Part shown: piece after piece, positions 18,301 to 27,557 of the stretch
Numbering within the stretch: position 1 is the stretch's first letter
Layout: every line of letters begins with the position of its first letter
Assembly: GCF_001625085.1 (NCBI RefSeq)
Contig: NZ_BDAW01000042.1
Coordinates: 1-64,000, forward strand
From: Nocardia acidivorans NBRC 108247
GTDB taxonomy: Bacteria; Actinomycetota; Actinomycetes; Mycobacteriales; Mycobacteriaceae
Length of the DNA stretch: 64,000 bases
Reading direction: 5' to 3'
Notes under the pieces: generated by a model
The model's database searches: none
Told to the model about the DNA's origin: nothing
What the model saw: the letters and a program-made list of their open reading frames with translations, nothing else
Made by a program: the position numbers and the translations under genes

Positions 18301-18677
18301 CGCACCAGGAAATCGCATCGGGTCGCGAACTCGCCGTCGAAGACGACGGCTCCCGCGACCGCGTCGGCATGTCCCCGCAGCGCCGCCAAGGTCTGTTCGT
18401 GCGCCCGCCGCAGTCCGGCGAGGGCGGCCTCAGGATCGGCGTGCTCGGCCGGAACGGGTACGCGTACCACGCCGGCGCCGTACCGGTCGCGCAGATCCGC
18501 CAGGCATTGTTCGACCGCGGGATTCCAGGCATGCGCCAGCTCACCGGGCGCCGGGTATCCGATCGATGTCACCAGCCCCAGTTCGGCGTCGAGCGCGCGC
18601 AGGAGCGCGAACTCACAACGCGCCGCCGACACCAGGTCACCGGTGCTGCACACGACACGATCACCGAACAGAATCAA
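15330..18677 (-). CDS. TM0106-type RecB-like nuclease fused to superfamily I DNA/RNA helicase
   Basis: A 1115-residue fusion. The N-terminal part has a Cys near residue 18 and CGHCSAC near 222-228, the four-cysteine pattern of an Fe-S RecB/AddB-like nuclease. The C-terminal helicase has Walker A GPPGTGKT near 750, LLLVGDP, RTWRMHP, DHFQGREA and AISRAM. Several catalytic positions look altered. The nuclease lacks the usual D-x-K and Q-xxx-Y elements, and the helicase motif II reads VIADAGRF where VIDEAGQ is expected. The TTG start at 18677 follows GGAGGG by six bases and matches the family N-terminus (ILFGDRVVCSTGDL), so the longer upstream frame is rejected. The likely role is nucleic-acid processing. 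Confidence 0.85.
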   Translation of the reverse strand: MILFGDRVVCSTGDLVSAARCEFALLRALDAELGLVTSIGYPAPGELAHAWNPAVEQCLADLRDRYGAGVVRVPVPAEHADPEAALAGLRRAHEQTLAALRGHADAVAGAVVFDGEFATRCDFLVRDSDPETHDYLPAAVATRHTRIPALLTLAATADALRRFGFRPAARARLWVDGVASTHSLADIAVVHRARRDRLNRILEDKLGELLPVQWGDRRFLACGHCSACTAELETRRDLLLVAGMRSATRAQLRDAGITTVDRLAAADATVTGVPAPTFSALRRQAELQLEREHTGLPTHTLIDAAALAALPRPSRGDLFVSVAAPDRLEVWSNWSADRVHTFTIRVGGTPPGSESAAAPELPVWDDDADALLDFLSERQWEHPDLRIHHYRGNLRPLLSRIGERYPDGEDVVADLLPALVDLYPIVRATMIVGERSYDLRQLPPNRTAANAEGMTAERTAADGLAGSGPEAVRQLRDWLLGLAREHGVQPARRMSYDYWETGPDEVEAALREFAETGYRDGSERGPAQVAAAFTAAAVGYFRRERKPLSWAHDDRLDHPVEEWAETPGVLVADWGTVDTKWHSTGQRPMRRYLTLTGRLGTGNAPPPGTRVLTLYDRPARGMTAVPGRRAAAHATVLGCALDTNFEDVVRVVELLPEGCEPYDELPNAIAPCPPRRNDNLEESLEDIAHQLLVTLPEVPGNAVFDLLCARPPRLRGGAPLPEVFGDHAAAVTAAILELENSYVAVQGPPGTGKTDITARVVERLVTRYKWRVGVVGRSHAVVEHVLDAVVQVGVLPELVAKAEAQSVAPEWLPIDAAKYGRFLDNAVNGGVVGGLSNDFTDPERIARDSLDLLVIADAGRFPLADAAAVALCARNLLLVGDPAPATGHGIHPESVDESALGRLVGAHRTLPATFGYFLDRTWRMHPRVCGPVSRLRYDNRLRSNETVTLARELEGIEPGVRTVTIEHHGNSTESAEEAREIVRQVRNLLGLPWQTGAVTRRLHPHDILVVAPYHAQVARIRTLLSRARIEDVLVGTADHFQGREAAVVLVSMATSAPKDAPHGIGALLSRHWLTSAISRAMWSAIIVRSPLLTEYLPATTTELGDLAAVLQLDRV

Positions 18678-19078
18678 TCGCGGCCCTCCTGTGTCTCTCC
18701 GCCGACACCCGCGACCCGGACACGCGCCCTTGCGTGCCGAGTCGCGAACAGCGTAGTGACTCCACCTCGCACCGGGTGTCGCCAGGTAGCCCTCGCGCGC
18801 CGTCGCGGCGGCGCTGCCGCCCCGCTCATCCGCCCGGTATTTCCGGGCCGCGTTGCGGCACAACACGACTCGTGTATCCACCCATTCACCCCGGGCCTTC
18901 TTCCCCCGGTAGCCGCCCGGAAACCGGCCCCCCGACCCCGGCGTGTCGGCGCTCCGCGCCGTCCGTGTTCCCCGCCCCCACGCCGCCGCGGAGACCCGAA
19001 TTCACCGATTCGCCCGACTTGATGCGCACTGTGCGACCGACCGGAATCCCGGCGGCGCCGGGGTGCGAGAATCGGCGG
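18678..19078. other. Divergent intergenic region, no gene seen
   Basis: This is 401 bases between the divergent helicase and alpha/beta-hydrolase starts. It is very C-rich on the + strand. Open frames exist but show no family pattern or convincing ribosome site, and I see no repeat or hairpin of note. Confidence 0.45.
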
Positions 19079-19891
19079 ATGCCGTACTTCGAAGGCGGCC
19101 GCGGGCGGCTGCACTATCGCCGCCAGCCGGTCGCCGATCCGGTGGCCCGGGTTGCCCTGCTGCCGGGGACCGGACAGCACAGCGGCCATTACCACCGGTT
19201 CGGCCGGGCCCTGGAAACCGCCGGGATCGAGCTGTGGACCCTCGACACCGCCGGGCACGGACTCAGCGAGGGCGATCCGGATCGACCCGGAACCCTGCCC
19301 GAATTGGCCGGTGACGCACGGGCATTCCTGGATCTGATCGCAGCCGAATCCGGACCGTTGTTCCTCATGGGTCACTCGCTCGGCGCGGCGACCGCCGTGG
19401 CCGCCGTGGCACCCGCGACCGGTGTGTCCGCGGCTCGGGCCGCGGACGTCCGGGGTACCGATGCCGCAGACGTCCGGGGTACCGATGCCGCGGACGTCCG
19501 GGGTACCGATTCGGAGCCGCGCGCGACTTCCGGTGCCGCCCCGGCACTTTCCGGATTGATTCTCTGCGGAACTCCGCGCGGTGTGCCGGTCGGCGCGCCG
19601 CCCGCATCCGCCCGGGGAAGCGAGAACACTCCGGCCGCACGCCTCGGCCCACGCGGCATGGGAGGGCGTGCGCCCACGAGACCCGATGTGCCGGAAGGGC
19701 TTCCGATACTCATCGTGCACGGCATGGATGATCGGCGCGCCCCGGTGGAGCCGGTGCGCGAGTGGGTTCGGGGCCTGATCGCCGAATTCCGGGAGTACCC
19801 GGACGCGGGGCACGATCTGCTGCACGAACCGGTGCGGGGTACCGTCACCGCGGATATCGCCGAGTGGATCGATGCGATCGTGATTCGCTGA
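19079..19891 (+). CDS. Alpha/beta hydrolase with internal octapeptide repeat
   Basis: A 270-residue alpha/beta hydrolase of the lysophospholipase/monoacylglycerol-lipase type. The nucleophile elbow GHSLG gives Ser100, the oxyanion region is LLPGTGQHSGHY (28-39), and the acid and His are in VHGMDDRRAP and DAGHDLLHE. After the strand following the nucleophile, three in-frame copies of an 8-residue repeat (ADVRGTDA) occupy residues 122-145, in the lid or cap region. The ATG at 19079 is chosen because the fold begins right after it; the open frame extends far upstream without homology. No SD better than GGCGGA is visible. The substrate is unknown. Confidence 0.85.
   Translation: MPYFEGGRGRLHYRRQPVADPVARVALLPGTGQHSGHYHRFGRALETAGIELWTLDTAGHGLSEGDPDRPGTLPELAGDARAFLDLIAAESGPLFLMGHSLGAATAVAAVAPATGVSAARAADVRGTDAADVRGTDAADVRGTDSEPRATSGAAPALSGLILCGTPRGVPVGAPPASARGSENTPAARLGPRGMGGRAPTRPDVPEGLPILIVHGMDDRRAPVEPVREWVRGLIAEFREYPDAGHDLLHEPVRGTVTADIAEWIDAIVIR
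19441..19512 (+). repeat. Three in-frame 24-bp tandem repeats in a hydrolase gene
   Basis: Units start at 19441, 19465 and 19489, each reading CGCGGACGTCCGGGGTACCG plus four bases. One substitution in the second unit (CGCAGACG) and a change at the end of the third are the only differences. The repeats encode ADVRGTDA three times. Confidence 0.9.
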
Positions 19892-19957
19892 GCGGAGTGC
19901 GCGGCGGTGGCCGCCGATCTCGAACTATTCGGCGGCCCCGAGATTTACGGTGCTAGC

Positions 19958-20485
19958 GTGCCACTCTACGAATTCGAAGGTAAGCGCCCGACGGTTGATC
20001 CGTCGGCATTCATCGCGCCCACGGCGACGCTGATCGGCGATGTCCGGGTCGAGGCCGGGGCGTCGGTCTGGTATGGCGCGGTGCTGCGGGCGGATCTGGC
20101 GCCCATCATCATTCGCGAGCGAGCGAATGTGCAGGACAACGCGGTGATCCACGTGCCGGAGAATGTGCCGGTGGAAATCGGCCCGGGGTCGACCATCGCG
20201 CACGCGGTGGTATTCCACGGGGCCACACTCGGGGCGGAATCGATTGTGGGCAACGGCAGTACGGTGCTGGATATGGCCAAGATCGGCAGCGGGACCATGA
20301 TCGCGGCGCATTCGCTGGTACCGCCCGGGGCGGAGATTCCGGACGGGGTGCTGGCCGCCGGATCGCCCGCGCGGGTGCGGAAATCCATCGAGGGCACGCC
20401 CGCCGAACTCTGGGTGAAGGTGAATCCGTCCTACTACTCCGCACTGGCCCAGCGGCACCGCGAGGGCATCACCGAGGTGCACTGA
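19958..20485 (+). CDS. Gamma-class carbonic anhydrase-like protein
   Basis: A 175-residue left-handed beta-helix protein. The gamma-carbonic anhydrase zinc ligands are in place: His65 in NVQDNAVIH, and His82 and His87 in AHAVVFHG. The C-terminus (SYYSALAQRHREGI) forms the usual capping helix. Members hydrate CO2 or act as metal-dependent acyl/ferripyochelin-binding-type proteins, and activity varies between homologues. The start is taken as GTG at 19958 (VPLYEFEG), 66 bases after the hydrolase stop. It is convergent with the phosphoribosyltransferase gene, with only 24 bases between stops. Confidence 0.88.
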   Translation: MPLYEFEGKRPTVDPSAFIAPTATLIGDVRVEAGASVWYGAVLRADLAPIIIRERANVQDNAVIHVPENVPVEIGPGSTIAHAVVFHGATLGAESIVGNGSTVLDMAKIGSGTMIAAHSLVPPGAEIPDGVLAAGSPARVRKSIEGTPAELWVKVNPSYYSALAQRHREGITEVH

Positions 20486-20509
20486 ATCGGTGGCCGAATC
20501 GCCTCGCCG

Positions 20510-21139
20510 TCAGCGGGATTCGGTGAGCAGCGCGACCACCTCGTCATCGTCGAGTTGATGGAAATCGCGGTAGACCCCGCCCACGCCGCCGAGGTGGTGC
20601 GGTACCAGCGGGCATACCACCTCGTCGGCCAGGCTCCGAATCCGTTGCAGCGCTTCGGGAGACGAGACGGGGATGGCCACCACCACGCGGCGCGGTTCGT
20701 GCAGCCGGGCGATCTCACAGGCGGCGGCGGCCGTCGCGCCGGTGGCCATCCCGTCGTCGGCGATGACGACGGTCCGATCCTTCAGCGCGATCGGGGCGGC
20801 CACGCGCAGCACCCCTCGCCGCCGCTCGAGTTCGGTGCGCTCGAGCCTCTCGACCTCGGCGAACTGCTCGGGCGATACCCCCGTGCTCCGTACGACATCG
20901 GCATTGAGCACCCGCACCCCGTCCTCGCCGATCGCTCCCATGGCCAGTTCGGGCTGCCAGGGCACACCGAGTTTGCGCACCAGCAGCACGTCCACCTCCC
21001 CGCCGATCACCGCGCGAATCGCCACCGCCACCGGAACCCCGCCGCGTGGCAGCCCCAGGATCAATGGATCGGTCGCGCGCAAATGCTCGAGCACCCCACC
21101 CAGCGCCCGGCCCGCGGCCTCCCGATTCGGGTAGATCAT
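20510..21139 (-). CDS. Phosphoribosyltransferase family protein (COG1926 type)
   Basis: A 209-residue type I PRTase. The PRPP-binding loop VVIADDGMATGAT (124-136) is clear, and LGLPRGGVPVA (28-38) and RKLGVPWQPELAMGAI form the N-terminal core. Proteins of this type are often stress-linked and of unknown base specificity. The ATG at 21139 is the natural start. It lies 48 bases downstream of the nitrilase-family gene on the same strand and may be co-transcribed with it. Confidence 0.88.
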   Translation of the reverse strand: MIYPNREAAGRALGGVLEHLRATDPLILGLPRGGVPVAVAIRAVIGGEVDVLLVRKLGVPWQPELAMGAIGEDGVRVLNADVVRSTGVSPEQFAEVERLERTELERRRGVLRVAAPIALKDRTVVIADDGMATGATAAAACEIARLHEPRRVVVAIPVSSPEALQRIRSLADEVVCPLVPHHLGGVGGVYRDFHQLDDDEVVALLTESR

Positions 21140-21187
21140 TGCTGCTCAGTCTAGTTGCCGAGCCGGTGGGCCGGGGTCCCCCGGCTC

Positions 21188-22201
21188 CTATTCGCCGCGA
21201 ATGGTGAAGCGGCGCAGGGCGAGGCTGGGATTGGTGGCGCGCACCTCGGCCAGGTGCTCGAGATCGATGCGGGCGGTGGCGATACCGGGCTGGTCGCCGA
21301 GTTCGGCCAGCACCGCGCCGGTGGGCGCGATGATCATGGACGCACCCGAACCCCGAGGTGCCGCTTGGTCCGCCGCCGCCACATAGATGGTGTTCTCGAT
21401 GGCCCGGGCGCGCAGCAGCGTCGTCCACTGATCGACCTTGCCGGGGCCGGGAATCCACTGCGCGGGCAGGATCAGCGCATGCGCGCCTGCCGCCGCGAGG
21501 CGTCGAATGCCCTCGGGGAAGCGCAGGTCGAAGCAGGTCTGCATACCGAAAACAATGCCGTCGACGGTGAAGGTCGGCGTCTGGTCCAGCGGGCCGGGCA
21601 GGATCACCTCGGATTCGCGGGATTTGAACGCGTCGTACAGGTGCACCTTGCGGTAGATCGTCGCGAACTCCGCATCGGGCGTGGCCGCGACGAGCGTGTT
21701 GTAGATGAGCCCTTCCGGCTGGTCGCCGCCGGGCGTCTCGAGTACGCCCGCGACCAGGTACACCCCGAATTCGGCTGCGATTCCGCGCAATCCGTTCACG
21801 AACGCCCCGGTGAGCGGTTCGGCGGCGGCGACCGCGTCCGCATCCAGTCGCGGTACCGAGTACATGGAGTACTCCGGTGCGATCACCAACCGCGCTCCGA
21901 GTTCGGCGGCGGCCCGTACTTCGGCACGCAACGCGGTGAGATTGGCCACGGTGTCGGTGCCGGGCGCGAACTGCACCACGGCGATGTCGACCGCGCCCGC
22001 GTCCGCCGCGCCGGTGATCGGTTGCGGTTGGGGCTCGGGTTCGTGAACGGTCACCGTAGTCGCCCCCGAACTGCCCGATTCCGGCGTTGTGACCGTGCCG
22101 GTTACGTAGTTGCGGACCGGGACGGCTTCGGCGTGACCGACTCCGGAGGCCGAGGTGACGGGCGTTGCGGCGGCGGCCGAGGGCGGGTTGTCCGGTTGCA
22201 C
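21188..22201 (-). CDS. Carbon-nitrogen hydrolase (nitrilase superfamily amidase)
   Basis: The Glu-Lys-Cys triad of the nitrilase superfamily is visible as LVIAPEYSMYS (Glu110), TIYRKVHLYD (Lys175) and GMQTCFDLRFPE (Cys213), counted from the GTG at 22201. The first ~65 residues are Pro/Thr/Val-rich and outside the fold, so the true start may be one of several internal GTGs nearer 22050. The longest frame is ruled out because it would overlap the divergent DEAD-box gene. Likely an omega-amidase/NIT-like amidase, substrate unknown. The divergent spacer to the helicase start is only 62 bases. Confidence 0.85.
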   Translation of the reverse strand: MQPDNPPSAAAATPVTSASGVGHAEAVPVRNYVTGTVTTPESGSSGATTVTVHEPEPQPQPITGAADAGAVDIAVVQFAPGTDTVANLTALRAEVRAAAELGARLVIAPEYSMYSVPRLDADAVAAAEPLTGAFVNGLRGIAAEFGVYLVAGVLETPGGDQPEGLIYNTLVAATPDAEFATIYRKVHLYDAFKSRESEVILPGPLDQTPTFTVDGIVFGMQTCFDLRFPEGIRRLAAAGAHALILPAQWIPGPGKVDQWTTLLRARAIENTIYVAAADQAAPRGSGASMIIAPTGAVLAELGDQPGIATARIDLEHLAEVRATNPSLALRRFTIRGE

Positions 22202-22263
22202 ACGGTCCAGCCTATTCACCCTATGGTCGGACCGACTAGGGTAAGGCAGTAAACTCCTGGTCA

Positions 22264-24075
22264 ATGAGTACCTCACCGGCCGACAGCGTTCCCACTGACG
22301 ACGAGAGGGACGCGAACGGCCCGTCCTTCGCTGACCTCGGTATCGATGACCGCGTTTTGCGGGCCATCGCCGATGTCGGCTACGAGTCGCCGTCGCCCAT
22401 CCAGGCAGCGACGATTCCGCCGCTGCTGGCCGGTGCGGACGTGGTGGGTCTGGCGCAGACCGGTACCGGTAAGACCGCCGCGTTCGCGATCCCCATCCTG
22501 ATGGGGCTCGAGATAACCGGTAAAGCGCCCAAGGCGCTGGTGCTGGCCCCGACGCGTGAGCTGGCGATCCAGGTGGCGGAGGCGTTCGGCCGGTACGCCA
22601 CGCACATCCCGGGTCTGAACGTGCTGCCGATCTACGGCGGCCAGAACTACGCCGTGCAGCTGTCCGGCCTGCGCCGCGGCGCACACGTGGTGGTCGGTAC
22701 GCCGGGTCGTGTGATCGACCATCTCGAGCGCGGCACCCTCGATCTGACCCAGCTGCAGTATCTGGTCCTGGACGAGGCCGACGAGATGCTGAAAATGGGC
22801 TTCCAGGACGATGTCGAGCGCATTCTGCGGGACACGCCCGAGACGAAGCAGGTCGCGCTGTTCTCGGCGACCATGCCGCCGGTGATCCGCAAGATCGCCA
22901 AGCAGTACCTGCACGATCCGGTCGAGATCACGGTCAAGACCAAGACCTCCACCAACACCAATATCGGTCAGCGCTATGTGATGGTGTCCTACCAGCGCAA
23001 GCTGGACGCGCTGACCCGCATCCTCGAGGTCGAGACCTTCGAGGCCATGATCATCTTCGTGCGCACCAAGCAGGCCACCGAGGAGCTTGCCGAAAAGCTG
23101 CGCTCGCGTGGATATTCCGCGGCGGCGATCAACGGCGATATCGCGCAGGCCCAGCGTGAGCGGACCATCGGCCAGCTCAAGAACGGTCAGCTGGACATTC
23201 TGGTGGCGACCGACGTGGCCGCGCGCGGTCTGGACGTGGACCGCATCTCGCACGTGGTGAACTACGACATTCCGCACGACACCGAGTCGTACGTGCACCG
23301 CATCGGCCGCACCGGTCGCGCGGGCCGTTCGGGTGAGGCGCTGCTGTTCGTCGCTCCCCGCGAGCGCCGCCTGCTCGATGCCATCGAGCGCGCCACCCGC
23401 CAGCCGCTCACCGAGATGCAGCTGCCCTCGGTCGAGGATGTGAACGCGCAGCGGGTCTCGAAGTTCGGCGACACCATCACCGAGAATCTGTCCTCGGCGA
23501 ATCTGCCGCTGTTCCGCAAGCTCATCGAGGATTACGAGCGCGAGCACAATATCCCGCTGGTGGATATCGCGGCCGCGCTGGCGATCGGCTCGTACGACGG
23601 CAACAACTTCTTCATGGAGCCCGATCCGGAGCCGGCCCCGCGTCGTGAGCGCGGTGATCGTGAGGGGCGCACCTCCTTCGAGGGCGATCGCCGTGAGCGT
23701 CGTCCGCGTGAGGGCGGTCCGGCCATGCACCGCAATACCGGTGCCGAGCTGGCGACCTACCGGATCGCGGTGGGCAAGCGGCACAAGGTCGCCCCCGGCG
23801 CGATCGTCGGCGCCATCGCCAATGAGGGCGGTCTGCGCCGCAGCGATTTCGGGCATATCTCGATCCGCCCGGATCACAGCCTGGTGGAGCTGCCCGCCGA
23901 TCTCTCGCAGGAGACGCTGAACGCGTTGAGCCGCACCAGGATCAGCGGTCAGCTGATTCAGCTGCAGCTCGATTCCGGTGCGCCGGGTCAGCGTCCGATG
24001 AGCCGCGCACCCCGTCGCGGTCCGAGCGATCGTGAATTCAAGCGGGCCGACACCCGCCGCAAGCCCCGCACGTAA
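22264..24075 (+). CDS. deaD: DEAD-box ATP-dependent RNA helicase (DeaD/CsdA type)
   Basis: A 603-residue helicase with all core motifs: Q-motif around PSPIQ, Walker A AQTGTGKT (64-71), PTREL (96-100), DEAD (170-173), SAT (201-203) and HRIGRTGRAGR. After the core come an Arg/Glu-rich linker (about 460-485) and a DbpA-type RNA-binding domain (about 485-560), typical of DeaD. It remodels structured RNA in ribosome assembly and cold-shock mRNA decay. There is no SD before ATG 22264, so the mRNA may be leaderless or nearly so. A strong hairpin follows at 24161. Confidence 0.95.
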   Translation: MSTSPADSVPTDDERDANGPSFADLGIDDRVLRAIADVGYESPSPIQAATIPPLLAGADVVGLAQTGTGKTAAFAIPILMGLEITGKAPKALVLAPTRELAIQVAEAFGRYATHIPGLNVLPIYGGQNYAVQLSGLRRGAHVVVGTPGRVIDHLERGTLDLTQLQYLVLDEADEMLKMGFQDDVERILRDTPETKQVALFSATMPPVIRKIAKQYLHDPVEITVKTKTSTNTNIGQRYVMVSYQRKLDALTRILEVETFEAMIIFVRTKQATEELAEKLRSRGYSAAAINGDIAQAQRERTIGQLKNGQLDILVATDVAARGLDVDRISHVVNYDIPHDTESYVHRIGRTGRAGRSGEALLFVAPRERRLLDAIERATRQPLTEMQLPSVEDVNAQRVSKFGDTITENLSSANLPLFRKLIEDYEREHNIPLVDIAAALAIGSYDGNNFFMEPDPEPAPRRERGDREGRTSFEGDRRERRPREGGPAMHRNTGAELATYRIAVGKRHKVAPGAIVGAIANEGGLRRSDFGHISIRPDHSLVELPADLSQETLNALSRTRISGQLIQLQLDSGAPGQRPMSRAPRRGPSDREFKRADTRRKPRT

Positions 24076-24160
24076 TCGCCACGCGCCCAGTTGTTTTCGC
24101 CTCGCCTCTGTGGGCGCGGTGAAAGAGCCAGGGCGCGAGCGTTTTTCGGCACAAACATAA

Positions 24161-24186
24161 GCGCCCCGGCCGGTAGGCCGGGGCGC
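24161..24186. terminator. Bidirectional hairpin terminator
   Basis: An 11-bp perfect stem (GCGCCCCGGCC / GGCCGGGGCGC) with a GGTA loop lies between the convergent stops of deaD (24075) and the secreted-protein gene (24210). There is no U-tract, as is common in actinobacteria. Confidence 0.75.
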
Positions 24187-24209
24187 ATGTCATTGCGCGG
24201 AGAGTGCGC

Positions 24210-24947
24210 CTAGTTGGCGTCGCTGGAGCCGGAGCTCGAGCCGCTACCGGCCGGGCCGGTGTCCGCGGGGGCCTGGGCGGGCGCGGTCGGTGCTTGGCCC
24301 GGGGTGGTCGGGGCCGGTTCCACCGGGAGATCGGCGACGGTGAAGAGGCCGACGGTGGGCAGCACCAGGCAGCGCGCGCCCGGGTAGTCGATGCTGCCCC
24401 AGAGCGAGGCGACGACCGTGCCCGGTCCGGTGTCGACGGTCTTGGCCAGTGCGGGCAGGTTGTATTCGGTCAATTCATCGAGCGGGGTGATACCGCTGCG
24501 GCCATTGCCGACATTCAGCCAGGCCACGCTCAGACCCGAGGCCAGCGGCATGCCGACGGTGGCGGGCGCGGCCTGGAAGCGCAGCGTTCCGGGCGGCCCG
24601 GCCAGACCGGTGTCCGGTCCGGGCTGGCCGGAGACGGCCGAGGCGGCGGTCATGGTGAACGGCAGATTGAAGCCGCAGCCGATGGTCGGCGCCTGATAGC
24701 CGAAGGGGGTGAAGCCGATGTTCTTCAGTCCGGCGGCGGCAACCAGCTGGGCACTCTTGGCGGTGCTGGTGACCGCGGCGAGGGCGTCCTGATCGGTGCC
24801 CGCGGCCTCGGTGAGGTGGGTGATGGCGGTATCGACCGGATTGTCGGTCTTCGGGTCGGCGGTGGCGGTGCTGGTCGCACCGAGGACGGCCGTGGCGGCG
24901 ATGGCGGCGACCGCTGCGGCGCGCCGGGGGAGGGTCCTGCCGTTCAC
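24210..24947 (-). CDS. Secreted hypothetical protein
   Basis: A 245-residue exported protein of unknown function. The N-terminus has basic residues, a hydrophobic core AAAVAAIAATAVLGA and an Ala-x-Ala cleavage region (TATADPKTD) near residue 30, a classical signal peptide. The mature part is compact, with two cysteines (IGCGFN and ARCLVLP) that could form a disulfide. The last 40 residues are Pro/Ala, then Gly/Ser-rich. The start is a GTG at 24947 with AGGAG eight bases upstream. It is divergent from the acyl-CoA dehydrogenase operon. Confidence 0.8.
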   Translation of the reverse strand: MNGRTLPRRAAAVAAIAATAVLGATSTATADPKTDNPVDTAITHLTEAAGTDQDALAAVTSTAKSAQLVAAAGLKNIGFTPFGYQAPTIGCGFNLPFTMTAASAVSGQPGPDTGLAGPPGTLRFQAAPATVGMPLASGLSVAWLNVGNGRSGITPLDELTEYNLPALAKTVDTGPGTVVASLWGSIDYPGARCLVLPTVGLFTVADLPVEPAPTTPGQAPTAPAQAPADTGPAGSGSSSGSSDAN

Positions 24948-25168
24948 TCGTGCTGCTCCTGCGAACTCTCGGATACCGGGATTGGCGGCAGGCGACTGCT
25001 TTTCGCCGTGGTACGCGGCTCGAAGTGCGCCTGATCTTCTCGGCAACGTACCAGCTCCGTCCGGGAAGCGCCGGGGCGAGGCGGCGCGCGAGTGTGATCC
25101 ACTCGACAACCCCTCGGTTACCGGGGGGTAAGTTCGACCTTGATACGACAGCGACGCTGGGAGATGCG

Positions 25169-26338
<1,170 letters not shown>

Positions 26339-26347
26339 GCTGCCGCC

Positions 26348-27475
26348 ATGGATTTCGAACTCACCGATGAACAGGTCATGCTGCGCGACACGGTCCGCGA
26401 TCTGCTCGGCCGCGCCTACGATCCGGAGACCCGGCTGAAGGTCACCGACACCGAACTCGGCTGGAACCGGGAAGTCTGGCGTCAGCTCGCCGAATTGGGT
26501 GTGCTGGGACTGCCTTTCAGCGAAGCGGACGGCGGCGTCGGCGCGGGACCGGTCGAGGTCATGGTCGTCATGGAGGAGGTCGGGCGCAGGCTCGCGCCCG
26601 AACCGATCCTCGATGCGGTCCTGGCGCCCGGCGGCTTGATCGCGGCCGCCGGTACCGAGGCGCAGCGGCAGCGGGTGCTGCCCGCGCTGATCGGCGGCGA
26701 CAAACTGCTGGCCTTCGCGCATGCCGAGCCCGGAACCCGCTGGCCCGCGGTCGAACTCGGCGTCACCGCCGTTCCGTCAGGTGACGGTTACCTGCTGACC
26801 GGTGTGAAAAACCCGGTCCCGCACGGTGATTGCGCCGATGAACTGGTGGTGAGCGCCCAGCTGCCCGGTGGCGGCCTCGGCCTGTTCCTGGTGGCGGGCG
26901 ATGCGCAGGGCGTGACCCGCACACCCTTCCGCACCTTCGACGGGCGTCGCGGCGCGCAGCTCGAATTCGCCTCGGCCGCAGCCGAACTGCTCGGTGACAA
27001 TGCCGATGCGCAGACCGCGCTGGCCACCGTCACCGCGCAGGCCCAGGCTGTGCTGTGTGCCGAATCGCTCGGTGCGATGGAGGAGGCGTTGCGCCTGACC
27101 ACCGAATATCTCAAGACCCGCAAGCAGTTCGGCGTCACGCTCTCGAAGTTCCAGACGCTGAGCCAGCGTGCGGCGAATATGTATGTCTCGCTGGAGTTGG
27201 CGCGCAGTATGAGCCTGTACGCCACCGCCGCGGTGGCCGACGATGTCACCGATCCGGTGGTGGCGTCCCGCGCGCGCCTGCAGGTCGGCCGGTCCGCCCG
27301 GCATATCGGCCAGGAGGCCATCCAGATGCACGGCGGTATCGGCATCACCACCGAATACCCGGTGAGCCATTTCGTCGCCCGGCTCACGGCCATCGCCCGC
27401 ACCCTGGGCGGCGATCTGGAGCACCTGCGCGTGCTCACCGATCGGGTGGCCGACTACACCCTGGTCGAGTTCTAG
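26348..27475 (+). CDS. Acyl-CoA dehydrogenase (FadE, second subunit of a pair)
   Basis: A 375-residue ACAD-fold protein whose start is nine bases from the upstream ACAD. It has the helical N-domain (MDFELTDEQVMLRDTVRDLL) and the C-domain signatures QFGVTLSKFQTLSQRAANMY and MHGGIGITTEYP. The middle FAD-motif region is divergent (FAHAEPGTRW instead of xxTExxxGSD). That is typical of the non-catalytic or FAD-poor subunit in actinobacterial heteromeric dehydrogenases that act on steroid or branched acyl-CoAs. A strong palindromic terminator follows. The substrate is unknown. Confidence 0.9.
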   Translation: MDFELTDEQVMLRDTVRDLLGRAYDPETRLKVTDTELGWNREVWRQLAELGVLGLPFSEADGGVGAGPVEVMVVMEEVGRRLAPEPILDAVLAPGGLIAAAGTEAQRQRVLPALIGGDKLLAFAHAEPGTRWPAVELGVTAVPSGDGYLLTGVKNPVPHGDCADELVVSAQLPGGGLGLFLVAGDAQGVTRTPFRTFDGRRGAQLEFASAAAELLGDNADAQTALATVTAQAQAVLCAESLGAMEEALRLTTEYLKTRKQFGVTLSKFQTLSQRAANMYVSLELARSMSLYATAAVADDVTDPVVASRARLQVGRSARHIGQEAIQMHGGIGITTEYPVSHFVARLTAIARTLGGDLEHLRVLTDRVADYTLVEF

Positions 27476-27493
27476 GCTGTAGCAAAGCAATTC

Positions 27494-27523
27494 GCGCCCC
27501 GCTCCACATGTGGAGCGGGGCGC
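27494..27523. terminator. Bidirectional 15-bp perfect-stem terminator
   Basis: A 30-base perfect palindrome (left arm GCGCCCCGCTCCACA, right arm its complement) lies between convergent stops at 27475 and 27558. The flanks are AGCAAAGCAATTC on one side and GGGGCGTCTGG on the other. Confidence 0.75.
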
Positions 27524-27557
27524 GGGGCGTCTGGGGATCGAGTATCCGCAGGGCTTG

